NCBI RefSeq assembly: GCF_001485215.1
Contig: NZ_BBWW01000001.1
Span: 4,650,001 to 4,714,000, forward strand
Source of the DNA: Leptolyngbya sp. NIES-2104
Lineage (GTDB): Bacteria; Cyanobacteriota; Cyanobacteriia; Leptolyngbyales; Leptolyngbyaceae
Length of the DNA stretch: 64,000 nucleotides
Direction of reading: 5' to 3'
In this document: piece by piece, positions 46,594-56,306 of the stretch
Layout of the letters: each line of letters begins with the position of its first letter
Numbering within the stretch: position 1 is the stretch's first letter
Position numbers and translations under genes: made by a program
The notes under the pieces: generated by a model
What the model was told of the DNA's origin: nothing
Database searches by the model: none
What the model saw: only the letters and a program-made list of their open reading frames with translations

Positions 46594-46677
46594 ACTTTTC
46601 ACGAATCGAATCTACCATTAGTAGGAAATATGCCCGAGAACCATGAAGTTTCGTGACAAAAGTTTTGTGTATGTTGT

Positions 46678-46683
46678 TACAAT
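46678..46683 (+). promoter_or_regulatory. -10 box of the candidate sRNA
   Basis: TACAAT follows TTGT; it is well placed for a start near 46690. No convincing -35 box is seen. Confidence 0.4.
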
Positions 46684-46689
46684 GTTCAG

Positions 46690-46812
46690 CAGATAGGGAT
46701 TATTACCTTATGGAACCCGCTGCAAGTTGGGAAACGCGCAGAAGGGTTTTCTCCAATGTGAAACGACAACAGGTTGATCCAGAGCCAGCTTTGCAGAAAA
46801 GTTGGCTCTTTT
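46690..46812 (+). ncRNA. Candidate small RNA with a strong terminator
   Basis: Between rqcH and the znu operon, about 120 bases run from a TACAAT box to a perfect Rho-independent terminator. The terminator stem is GAGCCAGCTTT with AAAGTTGGCTC (46782-46792 and 46798-46808), 11 pairs including one G-T, followed by TTTTATTT. The 5' part folds as well: TGGA/TCCA outside, ACCC/GGGT, and CTGC/GCAG inside. I cannot assign it to a known cyanobacterial sRNA. It could also be a leader, but no gene follows for 400 bases. Confidence 0.5.
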
Positions 46813-46977
46813 ATTTATATCAGTAACAAGTTGATGCCAATTGTAACGGATGTGACTACTGAAGAATAGATTTTCCAACGATCCACAGCATTGAAATCAA
46901 TAAACCCGATCATCAATGTAGTTAATAATACGCACTGCTCTAAAAGGATGTTTGAAAAGTTGTTCGTTGCAACGTCC

Positions 46978-47102
46978 CGCCCTGAAATGAATTTCGGGCT
47001 AACGGTGGAAAGTCTACTTCAGTAGACTGGGAGGCAGTTTCAGTCTCTTAGTCCTTTTCAAAGGACTTGCGCCGATTAGCCCGAAATTCATTTCAGGGCG
47101 GA
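46978..47102. repeat. MITE-like element with 26-bp perfect inverted repeats
   Basis: The left arm 46978-47003 begins CCGCCCTGAAATGAATTTCG, and the right arm 47077-47102 is its exact reverse complement. Between them lie two more stem-loops, AGTCTAC/GTAGACT and AGTCCTTT/AAAGGACT. There is no ORF inside. The arm sequence matches the head of the 60-bp repeats at 25780 and 34051. The transcript would fold into a long cruciform; it may be a non-autonomous mobile element. Confidence 0.7.
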
Positions 47103-47176
47103 GGGCAATCGAAGCGAAAAGACTTTTCACACTTTTCAATCACCCTCTAATCTTAAAACAAAGTAAATCAGGAAAA

Positions 47177-47191
47177 TGAGACTCATTCTCA
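47177..47191. promoter_or_regulatory. Zur box of the znu operon
   Basis: TGAGACTCATTCTCA is a 7-1-7 palindrome close to the cyanobacterial Zur consensus TGATAATNATTATCA. It lies 32 bases before the znuA start, with a TAGGAT or TAGAAT -10 candidate immediately after. Repression by Zn-loaded Zur is inferred. Confidence 0.65.
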
Positions 47192-47222
47192 ATGTAGGAT
47201 AGAATGTGTCTTTCCACTCGGC

Positions 47223-48230
47223 ATGTTTTCCACTATGAGAAGGAATCCAAATCATTCTCCGCTTGTCAGACTCTTTGCCGCGACGCTCTTTGTTTCTGGG
47301 GCTGCTTTTGGCGCATTTCTCATAAGCTGCGGACAATCCACCTCGCCTCAAGCCCAGTCTTCTCCTGCTGTCAGCCCCTCTCCCGCTGCAAATACAGAAA
47401 ATCGATTGCGTGTCGTTGCTACGTTCCTGCCGATATACCTGTTTACGAAAGCAGTCGCGGGAGATGCTGCCCGAGTCGATATTTTGATCAAGCCTGGAAC
47501 AGAGGTGCATGATTATCAATCCACGCCTGCCGATGTGAGAACGCTGTCAGAAAGCAATGTCGTCGTGAAAAACGGTTTGGGAATGGAGGAATTTCTGGAC
47601 AACACCATCAAGAGTGCTCAAAATCCGAAGCTCAAAATTGTCGATGCGAGTCAGGGAATTAAACCCGTCGGTGAACTGTCTCAAGTTGTTCAAACTGGAA
47701 AAGAACATAGTCACGATCATGCTGAAGGAAATCCGCACGTTTGGCTTGATCCGGTTTTGGCAAAACAGCAAGTCGAAAATATTCGCGATGGATTGAGTGC
47801 AGCCGATCCAGACAACAAAGCAAAATATGAGGCAAACGCTGCGGCTTATCTCCAACAATTGGCGACCTTGAATCAGGAATTTGAGCAGCGATTAGGAAAA
47901 TTTCGCGATCGCACGTTCATCACGTTTCACGATGCCTTCCCCTATCTCGCGCAACGTTACAACCTCAAACAAGTTGCAGTGGTTGAAATTCCCGAAGATC
48001 AACTCTCTCCGGCAGATGTAAAAGAAACGATCGACACCGTAAAACAATTCCAGGCAAAAGCGCTCTTTAGTGAACCTGGAGTCGATAACAAGCTGCTCGA
48101 TGGTCTTTCTAAAGATCTCAATGTGAAGCTTCGTCCATTGGATTCTTTGGAAGCTGGACAAACTGATCCTCAGCATTATTTCACGGCAATGAGAGCCAAC
48201 TTACAAACCTTAGAAGAAGCGTTCAAGTGA
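47223..48230 (+). CDS. znuA: Zinc ABC transporter substrate-binding lipoprotein
   Basis: 335 residues. A signal peptide ends in a lipobox (FLISC, cysteine near residue 36), followed by a Ser/Pro linker and the cluster A-I fold. Metal ligands are visible as GTEVHDYQST, a short His-rich loop EHSHDHAEGNPHVWLDP, FITFHDAFPYLAQRY and LFSEPGVDNKL. The His-rich loop and the Zur box favour zinc over manganese. Its stop overlaps the znuC start (GTGA). Confidence 0.9.
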   Translation: MFSTMRRNPNHSPLVRLFAATLFVSGAAFGAFLISCGQSTSPQAQSSPAVSPSPAANTENRLRVVATFLPIYLFTKAVAGDAARVDILIKPGTEVHDYQSTPADVRTLSESNVVVKNGLGMEEFLDNTIKSAQNPKLKIVDASQGIKPVGELSQVVQTGKEHSHDHAEGNPHVWLDPVLAKQQVENIRDGLSAADPDNKAKYEANAAAYLQQLATLNQEFEQRLGKFRDRTFITFHDAFPYLAQRYNLKQVAVVEIPEDQLSPADVKETIDTVKQFQAKALFSEPGVDNKLLDGLSKDLNVKLRPLDSLEAGQTDPQHYFTAMRANLQTLEEAFK

Positions 48231-48949
48231 TTAGCCCGATCGTCAAAGTAGAAGGATTGACCGTTCTAAGAGGACGGTATGTCGCGTTAGAAAATGTTTC
48301 GTTTGAGATTCCTACTGGAAGTTCAGCCGCGATCGTCGGTCCAAATGGCTCAGGAAAAAGTACGCTCGTGCAGGCAATTTTAGATCTAATCCCAAAGGCA
48401 TCTGGATCGATCGAGATTCTCGGTCGTCCGGTTCGTCGCTTGGGAAATTTGCGATCGCAAATCGGTTACATGCCGCAGAATTTCATTTTCGATCGCAGCT
48501 TTCCTATTTCTGTTGCTGAACTAGTCGCTTTAGGTCAAAGCGGCGGATATAAAAAGGCTGCAATCTCTCAAGCGCTACGGCGAGTGAATGCTTATCATTT
48601 GTGGGATCAAGCGATCGGAACTTTGAGCGGGGGTGAACTTAAGCGGGTTTTGCTTGCCTATTGTTTAGTGACTCCTCGAAAATTGCTTGTCCTTGATGAA
48701 GCGTTCGCGGAGGTCGATGTTCAGGGTGAAGCAGAATTTTTTGACTTGCTGAATGAGCTTCGGCATGAAGAAAACTGGACAGTCTTGCAGGTTTCGCACG
48801 ATCTTGATATGGTCAATCGACACTGTGACTTTGTGCTGTGTCTTAATCGATCGCTGATTTGCACCGGAGAACCAGAAATCGCTTTATCTCGTGATAATTT
48901 GCTTCAAACTTATGGATCTGGTTTTAGCCGCTACCGACATCAACACTGA
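48227..48949 (+). CDS. znuC: Zinc ABC transporter ATP-binding protein
   Basis: 240 residues, GTG start overlapping znuA by four bases. Walker A is VGPNGSGKSTL near residue 38, the Q-loop is IGYMPQNF, the ABC signature is TLSGGELKRVLLA (LSGGE), Walker B is LLVLDEAFAEVD, and the switch His is in LQVSHDLDMV. It energises zinc import by the ZnuACB complex. Confidence 0.93.
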   Translation: MISPIVKVEGLTVLRGRYVALENVSFEIPTGSSAAIVGPNGSGKSTLVQAILDLIPKASGSIEILGRPVRRLGNLRSQIGYMPQNFIFDRSFPISVAELVALGQSGGYKKAAISQALRRVNAYHLWDQAIGTLSGGELKRVLLAYCLVTPRKLLVLDEAFAEVDVQGEAEFFDLLNELRHEENWTVLQVSHDLDMVNRHCDFVLCLNRSLICTGEPEIALSRDNLLQTYGSGFSRYRHQH

Positions 48950-49790
48950 TTTGATGAATTTATTGCAGTATCCTTTCATGCAAAGAGCGATCGTTGCAGG
49001 CGTTCTGATGGGGTTACTGTGCGGCTTTTTGGGTAGTTTTGTAGCACTGCGGCAGTTGTCGTTCTTTTCTCATGCGGTCGGACATGCGGCACTGGTTGGA
49101 GTCGCGATCGGTGTTCTGATTCAAGTCGAACCAACCTGGACATTGCTACCTTTCACGCTTTTATTTGGGGTCGCTGTTCTTTACTTGATCGATCAAACTG
49201 ATCTTTGGAGTGACAGCATTCTCAATATTGTCTTGTCTGGGGCATTAGCGATCGGGGTAATTCTCACAACTTTTATCAAAGGCTATCGTGGCAATTTAAT
49301 TAACATTCTGTTCGGTGATATTCTTGCGGTGACTTGGACAGATATTTCACTGACCGCATTGCTTTTAGTTGTTAGCGTTTCCGTTTTGCTTGCAACGCTA
49401 CGCCAGCAAATTCTATTAACGCTGAATCAAGCGGTTGCGAAAGTTCAAGGGGTTTCGATTCAGTTTCATCGTTATTTGTTTGTGGTGTTGCTGTCGTTAA
49501 CGGTGGCGGTGGCGATTAAAGCGATCGGCATTCTTCTAGTCAATGCCTTTCTCGTGATTCCCGCTGCGACTGCGAAACTATTGAGTCATCAATTCAAACC
49601 TTATCTAGGCTGGTCAGTTGCGATCGGCGGTCTAAGCAGCATTGTCGGAATGCTTGTCTCTGGTGCGCTCAATTTTCCATCGGGTCCGAGTATCGTTCTC
49701 GTTCAGTTCTGCCTGTTTCTAATCGTGTTTATCGTGGCGAAATTGGTTTCAAGAATGAGAATCACCGAGCCGAAATCATCCCAGTACTAA
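48912..49790 (+). CDS. znuB: Zinc ABC transporter permease
   Basis: 292 residues from the ATG at 48912, overlapping znuC by 38 bases. An ATG at 48954 (MNLLQYPFMQRAIVAG), 4 bases after the znuC stop, is equally plausible; neither has a clear ribosome site. About eight membrane helices are present, with the family landmarks AGVLMGLLCGFLGSFVALRQLSFFSHAVGHAALVG and IKAIGILLVNAFLVIPAATAKLL. It completes the znuACB operon and ends 15 bases inside the convergent neighbour. Confidence 0.92.
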   Translation: MDLVLAATDINTDLMNLLQYPFMQRAIVAGVLMGLLCGFLGSFVALRQLSFFSHAVGHAALVGVAIGVLIQVEPTWTLLPFTLLFGVAVLYLIDQTDLWSDSILNIVLSGALAIGVILTTFIKGYRGNLINILFGDILAVTWTDISLTALLLVVSVSVLLATLRQQILLTLNQAVAKVQGVSIQFHRYLFVVLLSLTVAVAIKAIGILLVNAFLVIPAATAKLLSHQFKPYLGWSVAIGGLSSIVGMLVSGALNFPSGPSIVLVQFCLFLIVFIVAKLVSRMRITEPKSSQY

Positions 49791-50384
49791 GATCAAGAGC
49801 ATGAGGGCGAGGCAGACGATCGGAAATCCGAATGCGATCGCGCTCATGACGATTCCCAATTTCGATAATGGCTCTTGATTAGGTGTGCCTTGAGGCGACA
49901 ACAACCGACTCAGAATATAGCGGAATCTTGGATAATAAACGGCTCCCCAAGCTGGCGTTTTCTGAATCAGAAACCCGGTATTCCGCTCTAAATCCAAAGC
50001 AGCGGGGACGTAAAACTCAGCGAATCCTAATTTTCCTTGTCGTTCGCACAGTTCTTGGGCATCCGGCTCAACGCGATCGGCAACATACACCACAAGAACC
50101 GCGTTTCCAGATTGCAGCCCGCGTGGAATTGGGGAGAGGTTAACCTGTTTGGATTCTGGAATTAAGCGATCGCGATCGTTCATCATCATCGCTGCCGAGA
50201 GCTTGTCCACCCGCTGCACAAAAATTGTGTAATTGACATACGTGAGAAAACATTCCCAATAGAACGATCGACGACCAGCAACAATTCTGTCCTGCTCTGC
50301 CTGTAAAATTTGAAATCCCAATCGCTCTAATTCTGCCTGTTGACCAATAAGAGAAGGATCGAGTGTCATCAGATTTAACTCCAA
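49776..50384 (-). CDS. Membrane-anchored protein of unknown function
   Basis: 202 residues. The soluble N-terminal part (residues 1-165) includes ELERLGFQILQAEQDR, FLTYVNYTIFVQRVD and a stretch ending ERNTGFLIQKTPAWGAVYYPRFRYI. A C-terminal membrane helix follows (LGIVMSAIAFGFPIVCLALMLLILVLG). I do not recognise the family. It overlaps znuB tail to tail by 15 bases. Confidence 0.7.
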   Translation of the reverse strand: MELNLMTLDPSLIGQQAELERLGFQILQAEQDRIVAGRRSFYWECFLTYVNYTIFVQRVDKLSAAMMMNDRDRLIPESKQVNLSPIPRGLQSGNAVLVVYVADRVEPDAQELCERQGKLGFAEFYVPAALDLERNTGFLIQKTPAWGAVYYPRFRYILSRLLSPQGTPNQEPLSKLGIVMSAIAFGFPIVCLALMLLILVLG

Positions 50385-50477
50385 TTTGTTGTTCGCTATG
50401 ATACACCCTGAGACTTCTTCCTCAAATCAAGGACGGAGAACGATAGAATTTGTGCGTGATCTTGGAAGAACTTCGCT

Positions 50478-51641
50478 GTGAATTTAAAGTACGCATTAGT
50501 GCATGAATGGCTGACCCCGAAAGCGACAGGCGGATCAGAACTCGTCGTGCAAGAAATTTTGAAACATATTGATGCCGATTTATATGCACTCATCGACTTT
50601 GAATCGACGAATCCGAAAAGTTACTTATACCAACGAAAGATTGGTACAACATTTCTCCAAAAATTTCCCCTTGCGCGAAATGGAGTTCAGAAATATCTGC
50701 CCTTTTTACCGATCGCGATCGAACAACTTGATCTGCACGAATACGACGTTATTTTGTCCTCGTATCATGCGGTTGCGAAAGGTGTGATCACGGCACCGAA
50801 TCAACTTCATATTTGTTATTGTCATGCTCCGATGCGCTATGTGTGGGATATGACCTTCGAGTATCTCCGTAATAGTCGTGCAGGTCGCGGAATTCCGGGT
50901 ATTTTTACGCGATATCTCCTGCATCAATTACGACAATGGGATGTAATTGCATCGAATCGAGTTGATTATTTTATCGCCAATTCTCAACATACGGCTCGAA
51001 GAATTTGGCGCTGTTATCGACGTTCCGCAGAAGTAATTTATCCGCCTGTAAATGTCGATCGCTTTCCATTTGAAGCGCAAAAACAAGACTTTTATCTCAC
51101 CGTTTCACGTCTGGTTGGCTATAAAAAAATCCCGTTAATTGTTCAAGCATTCAATCAGCTAAATCTTCCATTAGTAGTGATTGGAAGTGGAGCCGAATTA
51201 AAGCAAATTCAACAGATTGCTAAACCGAATATTCAAATTTTAGGATGGCAACCGGATCACGTTGTAGAGCAGTATATGAAACAAGCCAAAGCGTTTATTT
51301 ATGCCGCCTACGAAGATTTTGGGATCGCGCCCGTAGAAGCGCAAGCCTGCGGAACTCCAGTTATTGCCTACGGTGCAGGCGGAACGGCAGAAACTGTGAG
51401 AGACTTACGAACATCTCAAGATGGAACGGGCATTCTGTTCTCAAATCAAACAGAAGCCGCGATCGTTGAAGCCGTCCATGCTTTTGAGCAACACCGATCC
51501 CATTTTCATCCCGAAAATGCGCGATCGCACTCGCTCAAATTTCATCCAGATTTGTTTAAACAGCGGTATCTTGAATTTATCGATCGAGCCTATCAAGAAT
51601 TTCAAACCCGGATTGATTTCAAAAACGACCCAATTCGCTAA
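50478..51641 (+). CDS. GT4-family glycosyltransferase
   Basis: 387 residues with a GT-B fold. It shows YALVHEWLTPKATGGSELVVQEIL at the N-terminus, then HICYCHAPMRYVWDMTFEYL, and the donor site YVTVSRL-like stretch YLTVSRLVGYKKIPLIVQAF. The EX7E motif region is AYEDFGIAPVEAQACGTPVIAYGAGGTAETV. It probably adds a sugar during exopolysaccharide or O-antigen assembly. It is followed by the sugar transferase, gmd and fcl on the same strand, an exopolysaccharide cluster. Confidence 0.92.
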   Translation: MNLKYALVHEWLTPKATGGSELVVQEILKHIDADLYALIDFESTNPKSYLYQRKIGTTFLQKFPLARNGVQKYLPFLPIAIEQLDLHEYDVILSSYHAVAKGVITAPNQLHICYCHAPMRYVWDMTFEYLRNSRAGRGIPGIFTRYLLHQLRQWDVIASNRVDYFIANSQHTARRIWRCYRRSAEVIYPPVNVDRFPFEAQKQDFYLTVSRLVGYKKIPLIVQAFNQLNLPLVVIGSGAELKQIQQIAKPNIQILGWQPDHVVEQYMKQAKAFIYAAYEDFGIAPVEAQACGTPVIAYGAGGTAETVRDLRTSQDGTGILFSNQTEAAIVEAVHAFEQHRSHFHPENARSHSLKFHPDLFKQRYLEFIDRAYQEFQTRIDFKNDPIR

Positions 51642-51734
51642 AAATACTTCCGAATTCGGGAGCAAATTTAACGCTAAAAGAGTCTATGGCTTTATGATCA
51701 GGACTGTGTGTGGTGTGGAACAGTAAGGAGTAAG

Positions 51735-52445
51735 ATGACTGCCGATAGCCAATTTGTCCCCGGCAAGCGGATTCGGTCGATCTTCAAGCGCGGAAAACCC
51801 TTTATTCTCAATACTTGGGATGCGCTTGACGGCGATTTTGCCAAACGTCTATTCGATATTGTGTTTTCGCTCTCCGTTCTCATTCTTTTTTCTCCGATTT
51901 ACTTAATTTTGGCACTGCTGATTGCCCTGAGTTCTCCAGGTCCAATCTTCTACGTGCAGGAACGGGTCGGAAAAAATTTCAAACGCTTTGGCTGCATCAA
52001 GTTCAGAACAATGGTGCGAAATGCAGACGAGCTGCTGCTCGATCTGATGAATTCTTCACCTCAAATGCGTCACGAATTTGAAACGAATTTCAAACTGAAA
52101 TACGATCCCCGAATTACCTGGATCGGTCGCTTCTTGCGAATTACCAGCCTAGACGAGTTTCCCCAATTCTGGAACGTCCTTGTGGGTGATATGAGCGTCG
52201 TCGGACCTCGACCGCTCGTCGTCGAAGAACTGCCGAAGTACGGGAGCCACATCGAAACTGTCCTCACCATCCGTCCTGGAATCACGGGCTTATGGCAAGT
52301 GTCAGGACGCAATGACATTCCTTATCCACAGCGCATCCGCATTGATGTGTATTACGCCAGCTTCCGAAACTTCTGGCTCGATCTGTGGATTGTCTTCAAA
52401 ACGATCGGGGTTGTCATCTTCCCGAAAAACAACGGAGCTTACTAA
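51735..52445 (+). CDS. Polyprenyl-phosphate sugar-1-phosphate transferase
   Basis: 236 residues from the ATG at 51735, preceded by AAGGAGTAAG. It is the minimal catalytic form with one reentrant membrane segment (LFDIVFSLSVLILFSPIYLILALLIALSS). WcaJ/CpsE motifs are SPGPIFYVQERVGKN, CIKFRTMVRNAD, SLDEFPQFWNVLVGDMSVVG and RPGITGLWQVSGRND. It loads the first sugar phosphate onto undecaprenyl phosphate to start polysaccharide repeat synthesis. Confidence 0.93.
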   Translation: MTADSQFVPGKRIRSIFKRGKPFILNTWDALDGDFAKRLFDIVFSLSVLILFSPIYLILALLIALSSPGPIFYVQERVGKNFKRFGCIKFRTMVRNADELLLDLMNSSPQMRHEFETNFKLKYDPRITWIGRFLRITSLDEFPQFWNVLVGDMSVVGPRPLVVEELPKYGSHIETVLTIRPGITGLWQVSGRNDIPYPQRIRIDVYYASFRNFWLDLWIVFKTIGVVIFPKNNGAY

Positions 52446-52784
52446 ACCGGAACTTTAAATTTATGCAGTGATCCGGATACCCTCGATCGCTGTTGTAAGG
52501 TTTAGCAGTTTGACAGATTGCTTCTCGATCTAAGCAGTCTTGTCGTCAAAAGCTGGAATAGCCATAGAGATTTGCAAGTTTTGCTTCAGCAAAACTTCTT
52601 CTCAAGTCCACGGAATCTTGACACACAAACTGAACCTTTCGCGGTAAGGTTGGGTGTTATTTGTGCTGAGCTTAGGGTTAACTAGGAACAGCTTGTTTCG
52701 TGTGCTCTAATCCAGACCGTATGAACCAGCTCAGCATCGACAATCTCTAACCGTCTCTGTAATTGCAGGTGAGGAAAGCAAAGA
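52446..52784. other. Intergenic region upstream of gmd with one strong hairpin
   Basis: 340 bases with no convincing gene. AAGTTTTGC, loop TTCA, GCAAAACTT (52576-52597) is a perfect 9-bp hairpin without a T run. A promoter for gmd is expected here, but no clear boxes were identified. Confidence 0.5.
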
Positions 52785-53861
52785 ATGACGCAACGTAAAC
52801 GTGCACTGTTAACAGGTATCACAGGTCAAGATGGCTCATACTTAGGAGAGTTATTACTAGAACAAGGCTACGAAGTTCACGGCATCATTCGCCGGACTTC
52901 CACCTTCAATACCGATCGTATTGATCACATCTACGAAGACCCGCACGTTGAAGGGGCGCGGCTCTTTTTACACTACGGCGATCTCACAGACGGTACGACC
53001 TTACGCCGCATTCTCGAAGAAGTTCAACCGCAAGAAATCTACAACCTAGGCGCACAGTCTCACGTCCGAGTCAGTTTCGATGCTCCTGAATACACCGCTG
53101 ATGCCGTCGGAATGGGCGCACTGAGAATTCTCGAAGCGGCTCGTGACTATCAGCAACGCACCGGGTTAGAAGTTCGCTACTATCAAGCGGGTTCTTCTGA
53201 AATGTACGGAAAGGTGCAAGCCGTTCCTCAAACCGAAGAAACACCGTTTTATCCTCGTAGCCCTTACGCCTGCGCGAAAGTGTTCGCTCACTGGCAAACT
53301 GTAAACTACCGCGAATCCTACAATATGTTCGCGTGTAACGGCATCCTGTTTAATCATGAATCTCCTCGTCGTGGTGAAACGTTCGTGACCCGGAAGATCA
53401 CTCGCGCTGTCGCTCGAATCGTGGCTGGACAACAGAAGAAGCTCTACATGGGCAACCTTGATGCAAAACGCGACTGGGGTTATGCCAAGGATTATGTCCG
53501 GGCGATGTGGTTGATGTTACAGCAAGACCAGCCTGATGATTATGTCGTGGCAACGGGTGAAACTCATTCAGTTCACGAATTTCTCGATATCGCCTTCGGA
53601 CGGGTGAATCTTGACTGGCACGATTACGTTGAATTCGATGAGCGCTATCTACGTCCGGCAGAAGTCGATCTGCTGATCGGTGATCCAGCGAAAGCGAAAA
53701 AGCTTTTGAACTGGGAACCGTCTGTGACGTTTGAAGAGTTAGTGCATCTGATGGTGGATGCTGACCTGCAAGCGTTAGGAATTAACACGAACGGCAACGG
53801 AGAATCGAAAGTCGCAGACTACGCAACGATTCGCCAAAGTTTGATTGGGGTGTCTTTTTAG
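52785..53861 (+). CDS. gmd: GDP-mannose 4,6-dehydratase
   Basis: 358 residues. It converts GDP-mannose to GDP-4-keto-6-deoxymannose, the first step to GDP-fucose. The extended SDR fold shows [22 protein letters not shown] (NADP site), [20 protein letters not shown], the catalytic SSEMYG and YxxxK in [12 protein letters not shown], and [32 protein letters not shown] precedes the ATG. The partner enzyme follows 22 bases later. Confidence 0.96.
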   Translation: MTQRKRALLTGITGQDGSYLGELLLEQGYEVHGIIRRTSTFNTDRIDHIYEDPHVEGARLFLHYGDLTDGTTLRRILEEVQPQEIYNLGAQSHVRVSFDAPEYTADAVGMGALRILEAARDYQQRTGLEVRYYQAGSSEMYGKVQAVPQTEETPFYPRSPYACAKVFAHWQTVNYRESYNMFACNGILFNHESPRRGETFVTRKITRAVARIVAGQQKKLYMGNLDAKRDWGYAKDYVRAMWLMLQQDQPDDYVVATGETHSVHEFLDIAFGRVNLDWHDYVEFDERYLRPAEVDLLIGDPAKAKKLLNWEPSVTFEELVHLMVDADLQALGINTNGNGESKVADYATIRQSLIGVSF

Positions 53862-53880
53862 GAAAACTTACTGAAACTAA

Positions 53881-54834
<954 letters not shown>

Positions 54835-54856
54835 AAGTTTTCTCTGATAAGTGAGG

Positions 54857-54880
54857 GGCGTTCTTCGGAGCGCCTTTTTT
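54857..54880 (+). terminator. gmd-fcl terminator
   Basis: GGCGTTC, loop TTCG, GAGCGCC and TTTTTT: a 7-bp stem with a T-G pair and an extra-stable tetraloop. It slightly overlaps the 3' end of the convergent NHLRC2-like gene. Confidence 0.9.
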
Positions 54881-56297
54881 AATGCGGAAAGCAGATCATC
54901 GGAGCGCAGAGATTCGGGAAGTCGATCGCTATTATTTCTAAAGTCGCTAAATCCAATTTCCGAATCACATGATTATTTGTATCAGCAATATATAAATGCG
55001 TTTCTGTCGCGCTAATTCCAGACGGCTCATTCAGAGAATTTACAACTGTTTGACAAAATCCATTTGAATCAATTCGTTTAATTTTGTGATTATAAGTATC
55101 TGTAATCCAGAGATTTCCACTAAATTCAATATCTAAACAATGTTGTAATCTCGCTGTTTCTCCGATTCCATCAACATCACCAAAGTTATACAAATCTCCA
55201 CCACCGCAGATCGTTTTTACTTGATTTGTTTGTAGGTCAATTGATCGAATCGAACTCGTTTCACTATCTGCTATAAATAACTCTTTTCCATTTGTTGTGA
55301 TTCCACTCGGTTGAGCAAATGCCGCTCCTTGAATCGCTCCATCGAAACTTGCTTCGGCTCCAGTGCCCGCGAATGTTTGAATCTTATCGCCGCACAGTTC
55401 CCAGAGTTGATGTGCGCCTGCCATTGTGATGAAAATACGATCGCCAATTTTCTCCAAATCCCAAGGTGAATTCAAATCAACTTCTAGCGCCTTGCCACCA
55501 TGCGGATAAATGATTCTGCTTTGGTTCCCAGTCCCAGCGATCGTACAAACAGTTTTAGCCTCTAAATCCACACATCGGATCGCATGATTTCCCGTGTCTG
55601 CTACATACAAGAGATGATTATCGATCGTCATTCCTTGCGGCGTTGAAAACTGTGCTTGCTCGAATTCTCCATCGGTTAATCCTGCGCTTCCAGTGCCGAT
55701 AATATCGAAGATTTCGCCCTCGATCGAACTAATTACAATTCGATGGTGTCCTGAGTCAGCAATAAATAAGCGATCGTCTTTTGCTAAAACTTTTCCAGGA
55801 AATGCTAAAGGTGAAATTGGAAATTTCTCAAGTTCAAATGATAAGAATTGAGGCTCGATCGTATTTTTCTCAATCAATTCCTGAATTAATCGGTCGAGCA
55901 AATCGCGTCTTCCTTCGCCTGCGATCGAGGTCACAATATAACCTTTCGGATCAATCAGAACAAACGTCGGATAAGCCCGAACTGCATACGATTGCCAAAC
56001 TTTGAAATCTCGATCGACTAAAACCGGGTGCTCAATCTCATATCGAAGAATTGCTTGGCGAATATTGTCGATCGCGTTCTCATTCTCGAATTTTGCTGAG
56101 TGGATGCTGAGGATGGTTAAGCGATCGCCATTTTTTTGCTCTAAATACTTCAAATCGGGCAGGCTATGAATGCAATTAATGCAGCCATAAGTCCAAAAAT
56201 CGAGCAAAACAATTCGCCCTCTGAACTCTTTGAGAGACAGAGGACGATTCACATTCAACCAAGCTAAATCATTTGGAAACTCTGGAGCGCGAACCAT
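54879..56297 (-). CDS. NHLRC2-like thioredoxin/NHL-repeat protein
   Basis: 472 residues. An N-terminal thioredoxin-like domain (residues about 15-140) has a CINC active site at residues 39-42 (DFWTYGCINCIHSLPDL) and AYPTFVLIDPKG. Six-bladed NHL propeller repeats follow (HHRIVISSIEG, NHAIRCVDLEA, SSIRSIDLQT, NHKIKRIDSN, NHVIRKLDLA). The protein matches the NHLRC2 family, of unknown redox role. No signal peptide is visible, so it is cytosolic. It lies nine bases downstream of the Pro/Glu-rich protein gene. Confidence 0.9.
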   Translation of the reverse strand: MVRAPEFPNDLAWLNVNRPLSLKEFRGRIVLLDFWTYGCINCIHSLPDLKYLEQKNGDRLTILSIHSAKFENENAIDNIRQAILRYEIEHPVLVDRDFKVWQSYAVRAYPTFVLIDPKGYIVTSIAGEGRRDLLDRLIQELIEKNTIEPQFLSFELEKFPISPLAFPGKVLAKDDRLFIADSGHHRIVISSIEGEIFDIIGTGSAGLTDGEFEQAQFSTPQGMTIDNHLLYVADTGNHAIRCVDLEAKTVCTIAGTGNQSRIIYPHGGKALEVDLNSPWDLEKIGDRIFITMAGAHQLWELCGDKIQTFAGTGAEASFDGAIQGAAFAQPSGITTNGKELFIADSETSSIRSIDLQTNQVKTICGGGDLYNFGDVDGIGETARLQHCLDIEFSGNLWITDTYNHKIKRIDSNGFCQTVVNSLNEPSGISATETHLYIADTNNHVIRKLDLATLEIIAIDFPNLCAPMICFPH

Positions 56298-56306
56298 GAG
56301 AGCTTG

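Noticed and set aside
46710..46826. Possible 38-codon ORF (starting MEPAASWETRRRV) inside the candidate sRNA
   Set aside because: It has no ribosome site and runs through the terminator hairpin, so an RNA is the better explanation.
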